NCBI RefSeq assembly: GCF_003605475.1
Contig: NZ_RAHX01000001.1
Span: 248,001 to 312,000, forward strand
Direction: 5' to 3'
Source: Aurantiacibacter aquimixticola
Lineage (GTDB): Bacteria > Pseudomonadota > Alphaproteobacteria > Sphingomonadales > Sphingomonadaceae
DNA length: 64,000 nt
This document shows, piece after piece, positions 47,267 to 56,786 of the stretch (its first letter is position 1; every line of letters begins with the position of its first letter). A program made the position numbers and the translations under genes. The notes below the pieces were generated by a model that saw only the letters and a list, made by a program, of their open reading frames with translations, was not told where the DNA came from and ran no database searches.

Positions 47267-48348
47267 TCTATCTCGACCATCAGGCGACCACGCCGCTTGC
47301 ACCCGAAGCCCGCGACGCCATGATGACGTGGCTCGACACAGCGGATGGAAGCGGCTTCGGCAATCCGCACAGCCCGCACCGCATGGGCAGGCAGGCGGCT
47401 GCGGCCATCGACTTCGCGCGCGATCAGGTGGCGGCGCTGCTGCCTGCCGGTGGCCGCGTGATCTTCACCGGCAGCGCGACCGAGGCGTTGAATCTGGCCA
47501 TGCGCGGAACGCGCGGGCGCGGTGGGGAAGGCGGCGCGATCTCCGTCTCCGGCATCGAACATTCAGCGGTGTGGGACACCGCCGAGACGCTGGGCAAGCG
47601 CCACGTCCTTAACGTCGCCGCGAATGGACAGTGCAACACCAACCAGTCGCTGCCGAAAGACACGCGTCTGGTCTGCGTGATGCAAGTCAATAACGAGATC
47701 GGAACGATCCAGCCGACGGTCGAATGGCATCGCAAGGCCAAGGCGGAAAACGCGCTGTTTCTGTGCGATGCGGTGCAAAGCTACGGCAAGATCGAGGTGA
47801 CGGGCGCGGACATGATCGCGATCTCCGCACACAAGATCTACGGCCCGAAGGGCATCGGCGCGCTCTGGGTGCGCGATGGTATCGAGCTCAGGCCGGAGAT
47901 CACCGGCGGCCTTCAGGAAGGCGGGGTGCGATCCGGCACGCTCAGTCCGGCGCTTTGCGCAGGCTTCGGCGCGGCGGCGAAGGAAGCGAAGGATCGCATG
48001 GCGCAGGACGCCGAGCATCACGAGGATCTGTGGACGCTGGCGCGCGACATGTTTGCCAGCAATTGGGCGCTCAACGGGGATGAGGACACGCGCTGGCACG
48101 GCAATCTCAACGTCCGGCGCAAGGGCCTCGATGTCTCGCGCCTGATGAGCGACTGCCGCAATGTCATGTTCTCCGCAGGCAGCGCCTGCGCCAGCGGATC
48201 GGGCAAGCCGAGCCAGGTGCTCAAAGCCATCGGCCTATCGGACGAAGCGGCGAAGAATTCCATCCGCATCGGCTGGGGCCGCTATACGTCGCGCGAGGAC
48301 CTGGAAAAGGGTGTCGGCGAAATCCTCAAGGCGGCGAACAGCCAGTGA
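47263..48348 (+). CDS. Cysteine desulfurase (second of tandem pair)
   Basis: The 361-residue PLP enzyme is more canonical: MIYLDHQATTPLAPEAR, GIEHSAVWD, MQVNNEIGTIQPTVEWH, DAVQSYGKIEV, PLP-Lys191 in ISAHKIYGPKGIG, and active Cys309 in SAGSACASGSGKPSQVLKAIG. It mobilises sulfur from cysteine for Fe-S clusters or thiolation. ATG 47263 overlaps the preceding stop as ATGA, and its own stop overlaps the ferredoxin GTG, so all three are coupled. Confidence 0.94.
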   Translation: MIYLDHQATTPLAPEARDAMMTWLDTADGSGFGNPHSPHRMGRQAAAAIDFARDQVAALLPAGGRVIFTGSATEALNLAMRGTRGRGGEGGAISVSGIEHSAVWDTAETLGKRHVLNVAANGQCNTNQSLPKDTRLVCVMQVNNEIGTIQPTVEWHRKAKAENALFLCDAVQSYGKIEVTGADMIAISAHKIYGPKGIGALWVRDGIELRPEITGGLQEGGVRSGTLSPALCAGFGAAAKEAKDRMAQDAEHHEDLWTLARDMFASNWALNGDEDTRWHGNLNVRRKGLDVSRLMSDCRNVMFSAGSACASGSGKPSQVLKAIGLSDEAAKNSIRIGWGRYTSREDLEKGVGEILKAANSQ

Positions 48349-48674
48349 AGGTCCAATTCATCACGCGCGACGGGGACAGGGTCTTAGCCGAAGCCACTGC
48401 GGGCGAAGATCTGCTGCGCGTGGCACAGGGTGCAGGCATGCCTCTGGAGGGAACATGCGAGGGGCAGATGGCCTGCTCCACCTGCCACGTGATCGTCGCG
48501 CGCGATTGGTTCGGCAAATTGCCCGAAGCGAGCGAGGAGGAAGAGGACATGCTGGACCTTGCCGCAAACGTGCAGGCCACCAGCCGCCTCTCCTGCCAGA
48601 TCCTGCTTGACGAGACGCTCGACGGCCTGACCGTGAGCATCCCGTCCGACAGCGTCGACGCGCGGGGCTTCTAA
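48345..48674 (+). CDS. 2Fe-2S ferredoxin
   Basis: The 109-residue ferredoxin of the adrenodoxin/ISC type has cluster ligands Cys38, Cys44, Cys47 (GTCEGQMACSTCHV) and Cys84 (SRLSCQI). It begins MKVQFITRDGDRVLAEA with a GTG start overlapping the desulfurase stop as GTGA. Likely the electron donor for Fe-S assembly or for downstream oxygenases. Its stop interlocks with the DUF4349 gene on CTAA (48671-48674). Confidence 0.95.
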   Translation: MKVQFITRDGDRVLAEATAGEDLLRVAQGAGMPLEGTCEGQMACSTCHVIVARDWFGKLPEASEEEEDMLDLAANVQATSRLSCQILLDETLDGLTVSIPSDSVDARGF

Positions 48675-49573
48675 GCCTCGGCAGGCCCTTTCAGCCGGGC
48701 CTTTGCCCAGCGCACGCCATACACACCGGCAGCAACTGGCAGACCGATCGTCGCGATGACGATGGCAAAGGCCAGCATCCAACCCAGGACCGTCCCGATG
48801 GACGAAATGGCGCTGGCGGCGGGCGCCAGTATCTCGCTCGTCGTCGCGGGAGCGGCGGCGCTGGCATAGTCGATATTGATCCGCGTGTAGGCGACGCGGC
48901 CGCGCATTTCCTCCAGCCAGCTGCGCGCCTGGTCGATCTCTTCATTGATGCGCGCGACGGAGCGCTCGGCCTCGACCAGCTCTTCGACACTGCCATTGCG
49001 GGTGCGAAGCACGTCCATCATCCGATCGCGAAGGGCGATGCGACTGCGCAGACGCGCCTCGGTGTCGATCATATTCTTCGAGAGGTCTTGGCCTGTGATC
49101 GCATGCGTCACCTGCTCGCCGCCCGCGGTTTCCGCCGCGCCGCTGAGGTCGGAGCCAAAACTTCGGGCCTGGTCTGCTATCACCGCGAGTTCGAGCCTGC
49201 CCGACGCGTAACCGTCCTCCACGCTGCCGGAATGGCTCTGCGAGACGATCTGGCAAACATAAGGTCCGCGAGCCTCGCACATGTCGGCGTGGCGTAATTG
49301 CAGGTCTGCAATGTCTTCGGCGGGAAGGCGAAAGCCGTATTCGTAAATGTAAGACATTTTCGGAAGATTGACCGGGATGTCCGGTCGGCTTTCCAGCGTG
49401 GCGATATCGGCTGATGCAGGCGGGGCGCTGGCGGCTTCGTACTGCAGCACGCTTTCAGCCGCCACGTCGGTCTCGGCCATGTCGACGCTATCGCCATATT
49501 CGGCCTGCTCGCTACACGCCGCAAGAGCCAGACACGCCACCGCTACGCCACTTAAGAAAATCCTCTGCCGCAT
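48671..49573 (-). CDS. DUF4349 lipoprotein
   Basis: The 300-residue protein begins MRQRIFLSGVAVACLALAACSE with a lipobox and Cys20, so it is lipid-modified. A folded region includes YGFRLPAEDIADLQLRHADMCEARG, followed by a long helix (NMIDTEARLRSRIALRDRMMDVLRTRNGSVEELVEAERSVARINEEIDQ) and a C-terminal membrane helix (VLGWMLAFAIVIATIGLPVAAGVYGV). This matches DUF4349. Function unknown; membrane-tethered periplasmic coiled coil is inferred. Minus strand, upstream of nothing coupled. Confidence 0.85.
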   Translation of the reverse strand: MRQRIFLSGVAVACLALAACSEQAEYGDSVDMAETDVAAESVLQYEAASAPPASADIATLESRPDIPVNLPKMSYIYEYGFRLPAEDIADLQLRHADMCEARGPYVCQIVSQSHSGSVEDGYASGRLELAVIADQARSFGSDLSGAAETAGGEQVTHAITGQDLSKNMIDTEARLRSRIALRDRMMDVLRTRNGSVEELVEAERSVARINEEIDQARSWLEEMRGRVAYTRINIDYASAAAPATTSEILAPAASAISSIGTVLGWMLAFAIVIATIGLPVAAGVYGVRWAKARLKGPAEA

Positions 49574-49696
49574 TTTGGCCTCCTTTTTGCCTTATTGTCG
49601 CCATAATTGAGGCAAGCGAGGCAAAATGGCAAGCACCATCGCGCGCCGGAGCGGCCGGAGCTGCTGATATTTTCCGTAATTCAGTATGTTAGCCGC

Positions 49697-51400
49697 TTAG
49701 TCGCGCGGCTGGTCCACCCGCACTTCGCGCTCCCGTTTCAGGAAGGCTGGGCCGATATCGCGCTCCGCCGAAGCGTCGAGTCGCGCAGCAAAGGCGAGCA
49801 TGTGTTCGCGGATGCGGCATTCGAGCTTCCAGCCGCTCTTCGGATCAGATGCCCGTGCCAGGAAACGCACCCGCATCGCCTGGGCATCGTGGCTGATGAC
49901 TTCGCACGCGGCGTCTTCCACGTCGATGACGCCGTCGTCCTCTTTGGCGAAGTCGCAGAATTCCTCGCGGAGCTTCGCGACATCGGCGCGGCTGTCGAAT
50001 TCGCACTCGGCGCGCACGATCAGGCTGGCATCCTGCCGCGTCCAGTTTTCGAAACTGTCATCGGTAAAGTCGCTGACCGGCGCGATCAGCCGCTTTTCAT
50101 CGGCAGTGCGAAGCCGCAAATGGGTGAAACCGATCTTTTCGACATAGCACCATTTGCCATCGTAATGGATCGCATCGCCGATCCGCGCGGTCTGGGCGAA
50201 AGCGATTTGCACGCTCGCCATGATGTCGCCCAGCGCCTTGCGCCCGGCAAATACCAGCACGAGGCCGAGCACGCCCGCCGATGCCATGATCGAGAAGCCG
50301 AGCGTCGTCGAGAGGTCGCTCGCCACCAGCAGGAAGCCCACGCCACCGAGCATCACGATCGCGGTAATGATACGGCGAATGGCGCTGAGCCGGGTGTAGA
50401 AATTGCGATCCTCGTAATTTTCTGGCGCTTCCAACTTGGCTGAGCGGCGGCTTGTGGCAAGATCGAACAGCGCCTCCATCACGGAAAGCACGATGCCGAT
50501 CACCGCAAAGACGATCAGCAGCAATTGCAGCGGGTCGAGAATGTCGCGCACTGGACCTGAGAGGCGAAAGAAGGTCGCGCGAACAAGCGCGATCGTCCCG
50601 GCAAAAGCCAGCAGCGTGAGCGGGATATGGACGGCGGAAAGGATGCTGCCGAGCTTGGTATCGCCTTCCACACCTTCCCGCAGCCGCGAGATGGCCTTGT
50701 AAGTGAGCGCCGCGGCCAATCCGCCGGCCAGCAGGATGATCGGCAGTGCAACGACTTCCCACCAGGCCAGCGTCAGGAATGCCTGCTTTCGCGCCCAGTC
50801 GGGCAGGGCGCGCTCGAAGCCTGTCGGTCCGTAATAACCATAGAGCTCGGGAACATTGTCCACCGTCTGGCGACTGAAAACCCACACCGGCTCGCCGCCT
50901 TCGGGCTGCAGGCGAGCGATGCGCATGGGGTATAGGCGGCTGTTCAGCGCGAGCCGCGCCACGGTGAGCGAGCGGCGCGGCGTCCCCGCCATCGGGTCGT
51001 CCTTGCTGCTCTGCGTATCGACGGCGTCGGGGCGATCGGGCAGGTCCGTCCAGCTTATGGAGACCGAGCGGTGGAGCAGATCGTAAAGCTGTGCGGCATA
51101 GAGTTCGCGCGCGGTCTGATCGGGATCGTCGAGAGCGTCGAAGTCGAGCGCTGCAGCCGCTGTCTGCCAGTCTTCCACTTCGCCTGCCGCCATGAAGCTT
51201 TCGACAAGGCCGCGCGGTGTTTCGAGGTCGAGCGGATTGTCACCCGGCGCTTCGCCATTCTCCAGCGTGTCGACTTCGTAAACGTACGGATCCGGCGCGG
51301 CGGCCACGTCGCGATCGTCCTGCGCGGCGAGAGGTATCGATATGGCCGCAAGCAAGGCCAGCGCGACTGCGGCAAAGAACGATGCGGCGATGCGTGTCAT
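49697..51400 (-). CDS. Mechanosensitive channel family protein (MscS-like)
   Basis: The 567-residue protein has a signal sequence (MTRIAASFFAAVALALLAAISIPLAAQ), a long periplasmic N-terminal domain, four or five membrane segments, and the MscS pore and beta domain: GFSIMASAGVLGLVLVFAGRKALGDIMASVQIAFAQTARIGDAIHYDGKWCYVEKIGFTHLRLRTADEKRLIAPVSDFTDD in sequence, with the Gly/Ala-rich pore helix clear. It probably relieves turgor on hypo-osmotic shock. ATG 51400 with AGGGGA upstream is the start; the frame upstream is non-conserved. Confidence 0.88.
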   Translation of the reverse strand: MTRIAASFFAAVALALLAAISIPLAAQDDRDVAAAPDPYVYEVDTLENGEAPGDNPLDLETPRGLVESFMAAGEVEDWQTAAAALDFDALDDPDQTARELYAAQLYDLLHRSVSISWTDLPDRPDAVDTQSSKDDPMAGTPRRSLTVARLALNSRLYPMRIARLQPEGGEPVWVFSRQTVDNVPELYGYYGPTGFERALPDWARKQAFLTLAWWEVVALPIILLAGGLAAALTYKAISRLREGVEGDTKLGSILSAVHIPLTLLAFAGTIALVRATFFRLSGPVRDILDPLQLLLIVFAVIGIVLSVMEALFDLATSRRSAKLEAPENYEDRNFYTRLSAIRRIITAIVMLGGVGFLLVASDLSTTLGFSIMASAGVLGLVLVFAGRKALGDIMASVQIAFAQTARIGDAIHYDGKWCYVEKIGFTHLRLRTADEKRLIAPVSDFTDDSFENWTRQDASLIVRAECEFDSRADVAKLREEFCDFAKEDDGVIDVEDAACEVISHDAQAMRVRFLARASDPKSGWKLECRIREHMLAFAARLDASAERDIGPAFLKREREVRVDQPRD

Positions 51401-51458
51401 GAAATTCCCCTTGCCCGCCAAATGCACGAATCCTGCGATGGGTCCGGTCCCGGAACGC

Positions 51459-51491
51459 AAAAGGCCCCACCGCTTCTTCAGCGGCGGGGCC
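51459..51491 (-). terminator. Rho-independent terminator of the PfpI gene
   Basis: GGCCCCACCGC (51463-51473) pairs with GCGGCGGGGCC (51481-51491) with one mismatch around a 7-base loop. On the minus strand a TTTT run follows (51462-51459). It lies 38 bases beyond the PfpI stop and upstream of the mechanosensitive channel start. Confidence 0.9.
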
Positions 51492-51529
51492 ATGCAAAGC
51501 CCGATATCAGGGAAAGGGGAATATCCCGA

Positions 51530-52087
51530 TCAGGCAGCTTCCATTTCGTTTTCGGTTTCGGCCTGCTTCTCCAGCTGGCTCATGATTGCTTCGCAGAAAG
51601 CGGGGATATCGTCGGGGTTGCGGCTGGTGATGATATTGCCATCGACTGCGGCTTCCTCATCCACGATGTCGCCGCCCGCATTCTCGAGATCGGTGCGGAT
51701 GGAGGGCCAGCTTGTCACTCTCCGCCCATCGATGATGCCCGCTTCGGCGAGCATCCACGGGCCGTGACAGATCGCGGCGATCGGCTTGCCCGCCGCGTCG
51801 AAATCGCGAACCAGCTGGACGGCCTTGTCTTCCATCCGCAAGATATCGGGATTGATCTGGCCACCGGGCAGGACGAGCGCGTCAAAATCGCTTTCCTCTG
51901 CCTCGGCCAGTGTCAGATCGACCGTGACGCTGTCGCCCCAGTTTCCATCGTCCCAGCCCTTGATGCTGTCCTCTTCCGGGCTGACGACGACCACCTCGTA
52001 ACCGTTCTTTTCGAGCGTTGCCTTCGGCTGCTCGAGTTCCGACTGTTCGAAGCCGTTGGTGGCCAAAATCATTACGCGTTGCGGCAT
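51530..52087 (-). CDS. DJ-1/PfpI family protein
   Basis: The 185-residue protein shows ILATNGFEQSELEQPKATLEKNGYEV with the conserved Glu, ALVLPGGQINPDILR, and the nucleophile Cys in IAAICHGPWMLAEAG, the standard DJ-1/PfpI elbow, followed by RRVTSWPSIRTDLENAGG. Members act as glyoxalase III, deglycase-like or stress chaperones; which applies here is unknown. ATG 52087 gives the typical MPQRVMILATNG start. It is divergent from parC. Confidence 0.93.
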   Translation of the reverse strand: MPQRVMILATNGFEQSELEQPKATLEKNGYEVVVVSPEEDSIKGWDDGNWGDSVTVDLTLAEAEESDFDALVLPGGQINPDILRMEDKAVQLVRDFDAAGKPIAAICHGPWMLAEAGIIDGRRVTSWPSIRTDLENAGGDIVDEEAAVDGNIITSRNPDDIPAFCEAIMSQLEKQAETENEMEAA

Positions 52088-52192
52088 GTCGCAAATTCCT
52101 TCGCTTGAGAGTTTCCTTGATCCGATAACGCATGGGGAAATCGCTGCGTTCCGCGCTGTCCGGTGGGCCGTGACGGTGATAGGGCGAGCCGC

Positions 52193-54502
52193 ATGGCAGA
52201 GACCGAGAACAACATTGCGGGCCCGGAGGATGACGGGCAGGGCATCATTCGCGAACCCTTCGAAAGCGCGCTTTCGGAACGGTATCTGGTCTATGCGATG
52301 TCCACGATCACGGCGCGCTCGCTGCCCGATCTGCGCGATGGTCTGAAGCCGGTCCATCGCCGCCTGTTATGGACGATGCGGCAGCTGCGCCTCGCGCCGG
52401 AAAACGCTTTCAAGAAGTCGGCCCGCGTGGTGGGCGACGTCATCGGCAAGTACCACCCGCATGGCGACACGGCGGTCTACGATGCGATGGTGCGCCTCGC
52501 CCAGCCGTTCACGCTGCGCTATCCCCTGGTGGAGGGGCAGGGTAATTTCGGCAATATCGACGGCGATAACGCCGCTGCCTATCGCTACACCGAAGCCCGC
52601 CTGACCCGCACCGCTATGCAGCTGATGGCTGGGTTGGACGAAGGCACGGTCGATTTCGTCCCGACATATAATGGCGAGGAGGAGGAGCCCGAGCTTATGC
52701 CCGGCCTGTTCCCGAACCTGCTGGCCAATGGCGCAAGCGGGATCGCGGTGGGCATGGCGACTTCCATTCCCAGCCACAATGTCGCCGAAGTGCTCGATGC
52801 CGCCGAGCTGGTGCTGTTCAACAAGGACGTCACCCACGAAGAGCTGATGGCGGTGTTCCACGGCCCGGATTTTGCGACCGGCGGGCTGGTGGTGGACGGG
52901 CCGGACGCCATTTCCAACGCCTACGAGACGGGCCGCGGCAGTTTCCGCGTACGTGGCCGGTTTCATGCGCCGGAGGCGGAAAGTGCGGAGGATAGCGAAG
53001 CGGGGATCGAGCGGCAGAAAGGCGGGGGCTACCAGCTCGTCATCAGCGAGATTCCTTACCAGGTGCCCAAGGGCAAGCTGATCGAGCAGATCGCCGCCGC
53101 CATATCCGACAAGAAGCTGCCGATCCTGGAGGACGTGCGCGACGAAAGCGACGAGAGCGTCCGCATCGTGCTCGTCCCGCGCAGCCGCAATGTCGACCCG
53201 GAACTGCTGAAGGAAAGCGTCTACAAACTCACCGACCTGGAAACGCGTTTCGGCCTCAACCTCAACGTGCTCGACCATACGCGCACGCCGATGGTAATGG
53301 GGCTGAAGGAGCTGTTGCAGAACTGGGTCACGCACCAGACGCTGATCCTCCAGCGCCGCACAACGCATCGCCTGGCGAAGATCGCGGATCGGCTGGAGCT
53401 CCTCGAAGGCTATATCATCGCCTTCCTCAATCTCGACCGCGTAATCGAGATCATCCGTACCGAGGACGAGCCCAAACCGGTGATGATGAAGGAATTCGGC
53501 CTGACCGACCGGCAGACCGAGGCGATCCTCAATATGCGGCTGCGATCCTTGCGTAAGCTGGAGGAGATGCAGCTTCGCACCGAGAAGGATGAGTTGCTGA
53601 AGGAGCAGGACGAGCTGGAGAAGCTGCTCGCCAGCCCGGCGCGCCAGAAAACTCGGCTGAAGAAAGATATGGCGGCGCTGCGCAAGGAATATGGGCCCGA
53701 CACGGCGCTCGGCGCGCGGCGGACCACGATTGCCGAAGCTGCGCCCACGGTGGAGTTCGATCCCAATGCGATGATCGAGAAGGAGCCGGTGACCGTCATC
53801 CTCAGCCAGAAGGGCTGGGTACGCGCGGCGAAGGGGCATGTCGATTTGGGGAAGGATGGCGCAGGCGATTTCAAATACAAGGAAGGCGACGCACCGGCCT
53901 TTGCGGTACATTGCCAGACCACCGACCGCTTGCTGCTGGTCGGCGACGATGGCCGCTTCTTCACCCTTGGCGCGGACAAGCTGCCCGGGGCACGCGGTTT
54001 CGGGGAGCCGGTGCGCAACACGCTCGACATCGATGCCGCCGCGCAGATCATCGCGCTGATCGTCCACGCGAAGGACCGGCAGGTGCTGCTCGCCAGCACG
54101 CTGGGCAAGGGCTTCGTCGCCGTGACGGACGAATTGCTCGCCGAAACGCGCAAGGGCCGGCAGGTGGTGAACCTCAAGGGCGATGCGAAGCTCACCGTCG
54201 CGCGGCCCGTGGAGGACAGTCACGATCATGTCGCCGTGGTCGGTGAGAACCGCAAGCTCGTCGTCTTCGCGCTGGAGGAAATGCCGGTGATGACGCGCGG
54301 GCAAGGCGTGACGCTGCAACGCTACCGCGATGGCGGCCTGTCCGATGCCACCACCTTCACGCTGGCCGATGGGCTGAGCTGGGCGATGGGCGGCAAGGGC
54401 GACCGCACCCGCACGGAAAACGAGATCGGCATGTGGAAAGTCGCGCGCGGCGCGGCGGGCAGATTGCCGCCGCAGGGGTTTCCTAAAACCAATCGGTTTT
54501 AG
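52193..54502 (+). CDS. parC: DNA topoisomerase IV subunit A
   Basis: ParC with ParE decatenates daughter chromosomes. The 769-residue protein has [25 protein letters not shown], the quinolone-determining region [19 protein letters not shown], catalytic Tyr132 in [11 protein letters not shown], and a C-terminal beta-pinwheel without the GyrA-box QRRGGKG, which supports ParC over GyrA. The position of E. coli ParC Ser80 is Thr93 here, and that of Glu84 is Asp97. ATG 52193 ([14 protein letters not shown]) is the most natural start. Confidence 0.95.
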   Translation: MAETENNIAGPEDDGQGIIREPFESALSERYLVYAMSTITARSLPDLRDGLKPVHRRLLWTMRQLRLAPENAFKKSARVVGDVIGKYHPHGDTAVYDAMVRLAQPFTLRYPLVEGQGNFGNIDGDNAAAYRYTEARLTRTAMQLMAGLDEGTVDFVPTYNGEEEEPELMPGLFPNLLANGASGIAVGMATSIPSHNVAEVLDAAELVLFNKDVTHEELMAVFHGPDFATGGLVVDGPDAISNAYETGRGSFRVRGRFHAPEAESAEDSEAGIERQKGGGYQLVISEIPYQVPKGKLIEQIAAAISDKKLPILEDVRDESDESVRIVLVPRSRNVDPELLKESVYKLTDLETRFGLNLNVLDHTRTPMVMGLKELLQNWVTHQTLILQRRTTHRLAKIADRLELLEGYIIAFLNLDRVIEIIRTEDEPKPVMMKEFGLTDRQTEAILNMRLRSLRKLEEMQLRTEKDELLKEQDELEKLLASPARQKTRLKKDMAALRKEYGPDTALGARRTTIAEAAPTVEFDPNAMIEKEPVTVILSQKGWVRAAKGHVDLGKDGAGDFKYKEGDAPAFAVHCQTTDRLLLVGDDGRFFTLGADKLPGARGFGEPVRNTLDIDAAAQIIALIVHAKDRQVLLASTLGKGFVAVTDELLAETRKGRQVVNLKGDAKLTVARPVEDSHDHVAVVGENRKLVVFALEEMPVMTRGQGVTLQRYRDGGLSDATTFTLADGLSWAMGGKGDRTRTENEIGMWKVARGAAGRLPPQGFPKTNRF

Positions 54503-54782
54503 GATTGGTTGTTTTGAGTCTGCGCATCCGCGCGGACATCCTCGCTGCTATTCCCTCCGCCGGGACGTCGTTCCGGCTGCGGGGCAGCTGCGGGCGCGCA
54601 ATTCGCGCGCTGTCGTCGCCGAAGCGTCGATATCAGCGCTTCTTCACAAGGAGTCTGCGGAGCTCCGAGCGAAGCGAGGCAAAGGCCAACGCCCGCCCGC
54701 AGGCGCCCCGAAGCGTAGCGAAGGGATCAGCGCTGAGGACGAAGCCGCGGATGCGGCTTCGCAAAACGAACAATCAAAACAA
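54503..54782. other. Non-coding interval after parC with a hairpin
   Basis: About 280 bases hold no gene I would support. A long open frame on the plus strand (TTG 54505 onward) is Arg-rich, lacks a ribosome site and resembles no family. The interval contains a perfect dyad GAAGCCGC-GGAT-GCGGCTTC (54741-54760), without a T-run on the plus strand, and two GANTC sites (GAGTC). Local composition (GCGAAGCG, CGAAGCGTAGCGAAG) suggests degraded repeat material. Confidence 0.5.
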
Positions 54783-54815
54783 ACAAAAAAGAACCGACGG
54801 ATCGCTCCGCCGGTC
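54783..54815 (-). terminator. Rho-independent terminator of the secreted hypothetical
   Basis: On the minus strand GGACCGGCGGA-GCGA-TCCGTCGGTTC forms an 11-bp stem with G-U pairs, followed by a TTTTTTG run (54790-54784). It lies 33 bases beyond the stop of the gene ending at 54849. Confidence 0.88.
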
Positions 54816-54848
54816 CTTCCTTGCGACCCGATTGGCTCGGGTTATGGC

Positions 54849-55346
54849 TTAGCCGGCGGTTGCCGCCAGCGCTTCCATGATCGCGGCCATTTCGGCGAGG
54901 ACGATCAACGCGCCGTCCTGGTCGAGCGCGAACATGTCGCGCTGCAGGTTCATCGGCTGGTCCATGTGCGTCACCACGATGCCATTGTCGTTGATCTCGT
55001 CGATCGTGCCGAGCGCCTGCGCGTCGGCAGTCTTCACCTCGGCGCCCACAACCAGCGCGGCTTCGAGAGCGACCTGCTGCTCGGCAACGAGCTGGCCGAA
55101 GGCGGCGTCGAGTTCGGTCTTGGTCGTGTTCAGCGTCCACACGCCTTCGCGCTCGGCAAAGGCTTCGGTGCCGAGCGGAACCTGGTGGGTGCCGGTATCG
55201 ACCACCACGGTGGTGCCGTCATTGGAAAGAACGGTGCCGATCTCGGCATCGTCATTGCCCACGATGGCAACGCCGGCATCCTGCGCCGCCGCGGGAGCGG
55301 CGGCGAAAGCGGCGATGGTGGCGGCGGTAAGAGCGAAACGCTTCAT
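54849..55346 (-). CDS. Exported hypothetical protein
   Basis: The 165-residue protein starts MKRFALTAATIAAFAAAPAAAQDAG, a clear signal peptide. The mature part has two similar beta-rich blocks, AEIGTVLSNDGTTVVVDTGTHQVPLG and ALGTIDEINDNGIVVTHMDQPMNLQRDMF, separated by a helical stretch. These blocks look like PRC-barrel-type repeats. I do not recognise a named family. ATG 55346 is used; AAGGGAAAG lies upstream. A strong terminator follows the gene. Confidence 0.8.
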   Translation of the reverse strand: MKRFALTAATIAAFAAAPAAAQDAGVAIVGNDDAEIGTVLSNDGTTVVVDTGTHQVPLGTEAFAEREGVWTLNTTKTELDAAFGQLVAEQQVALEAALVVGAEVKTADAQALGTIDEINDNGIVVTHMDQPMNLQRDMFALDQDGALIVLAEMAAIMEALAATAG

Positions 55347-55582
55347 GCAAATCTTTCCCTTCATCCGGGCCGCGCTTGCGCGAACGGCTCCGTAGTTCAT
55401 GTAACCCCGACATGGTCGGAAATCTGTCGAACGGGCGGCACACCCCGGCTGGGGTAGACACTCCGCGAGCCCGAAGGCCCGCGTTCCCGTCAATTGGGTA
55501 TGTAGCACATCCCCATGAACGCTACCTGCATGGCGCAGTGCGGCATTTCAACCCTTTATGCTGCGTGTGCGAAGGGGCGTGC

Positions 55583-56755
55583 TCAATCCGACAGCGCGTC
55601 TTCGAGCAGTTGATCGACGCGCGCGGCATCTGGGAAGCCTTCCGCGATCCAGCGGGTTTCCACCACTTGCAGGATTCGCGCGACTTCCGGCCCTGCTCCC
55701 ACACCGCGCGCGACGATGGCACCGCCTTTCAGCGGGAAACGGGGCGGCTTCCAACCAGCCAGCGGCGCGGTCGTCTGCCCATCGAGCAGCAGCAGGTCGC
55801 GCGCCATGGACACGCCTTCGCGATAGGCGAGGGCATGCGGCCTTTCGGGCGCTCCGCTCCGCTTGGCTAGACGCGCAAGCTGCTTGCGCTGGCTGTTGGA
55901 GAGACGCAGCCGCGCTGCGACCTGATCGGCCAGCTTGACATCGGCAGGCAGCAGAGCGGCGAGACGGCGGAGGGGCGAGGGGGCTGCATTTTCGGCCTGC
56001 TCGTGCGCGATGAGCGCGCCGAGGGCATCCAGCTGGGCATCGCCGCTTTCGGGCAGGATGACATCGAGCACACCACGATCATGCATGCGCCGCAGCGTTT
56101 CAGCCGGATCGGGCAGGGCGAGAATCGCCAGCAATTCCATCGCCACGCGCTCGCGGCTCAGACCCTTCATGGTCGGTGCCAGTTCGGCGCATGCCTGCTC
56201 GGCTTCGTCATCGAGCTCCGCGCCGAAGCGGGCCTGGAAGCGATAATAGCGCAGGATGCGCAAGTGATCTTCGCGGATCCGCTCGCGCGCATCGCCAATA
56301 AAGCGAACGCGGCGCGCTTGGAGATCGTCCAGCCCGCCGAAGTAGTCGTCGATCGCAAGCGTATCAGGATGGGCGTAGAGCGCATTGATGGTGAAATCGC
56401 GCCGCGCGGCATCGTCCCGCCAGTCCTCGGCAAAAGCGATGGTGGCGCGGCGGCCATCGGTGGCCACATCCTTGCGCAGCGTCGTCACCTCGACATTCCC
56501 TCCGGGGAGCACTGCAGTGACCGTGCCGTGATCGATACCGGTGGGGATGGGCTTGATGCCGGCTGCCTCCAGTCGCTCGATGACTGTGTCCGGATGCAGC
56601 GTGGTGGCGGCGTCGATGTCCTTCACCTCGTCGCCGAGCAAGGTGTCGCGCACCGCGCCGCCGACCCAGCGCATATGCTCAGCGCCCAGCGCAGCGACCA
56701 GCCGCGCGAGGTCTTCGCGCTGGGTCCAGTCTGCTTTTGGTAAAGTGGTCGCCAA
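55583..56755 (-). CDS. cca: CCA tRNA nucleotidyltransferase
   Basis: The enzyme adds or repairs the 3' CCA of tRNAs. The 390-residue class II nucleotidyltransferase has GGAVRDTLLGDEVKDIDAATT (nucleotidyl motif with the acidic pair), RRATIAFAEDWRDDAARRDFTINALYA, and the helical body DHLRILRYYRFQARFG. There is no ATG at the expected start; TTG 56755 with AGGA about 10 bases upstream gives LATTLPKADWTQRED and avoids the NUDIX gene. Upstream in-frame ATGs would overlap NUDIX by ~190 bases. It lies 31 bases downstream of the NUDIX stop. Confidence 0.93.
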   Translation of the reverse strand: MATTLPKADWTQREDLARLVAALGAEHMRWVGGAVRDTLLGDEVKDIDAATTLHPDTVIERLEAAGIKPIPTGIDHGTVTAVLPGGNVEVTTLRKDVATDGRRATIAFAEDWRDDAARRDFTINALYAHPDTLAIDDYFGGLDDLQARRVRFIGDARERIREDHLRILRYYRFQARFGAELDDEAEQACAELAPTMKGLSRERVAMELLAILALPDPAETLRRMHDRGVLDVILPESGDAQLDALGALIAHEQAENAAPSPLRRLAALLPADVKLADQVAARLRLSNSQRKQLARLAKRSGAPERPHALAYREGVSMARDLLLLDGQTTAPLAGWKPPRFPLKGGAIVARGVGAGPEVARILQVVETRWIAEGFPDAARVDQLLEDALSD

Positions 56756-56786
56756 TGCAATTCCGTCCTGTTCGGGCCTGCCGCCT

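Noticed and set aside
52367..54319. A 650-codon open frame on the minus strand opposite parC
   Set aside because: Shadow of parC, which has all type II topoisomerase motifs; the antisense translation is low-complexity and matches nothing.
54505..54852. Plus-strand 115-codon frame after parC
   Set aside because: TTG start, no ribosome site, Arg-rich low-complexity product, overlaps a terminator and the 3' end of the opposite gene.
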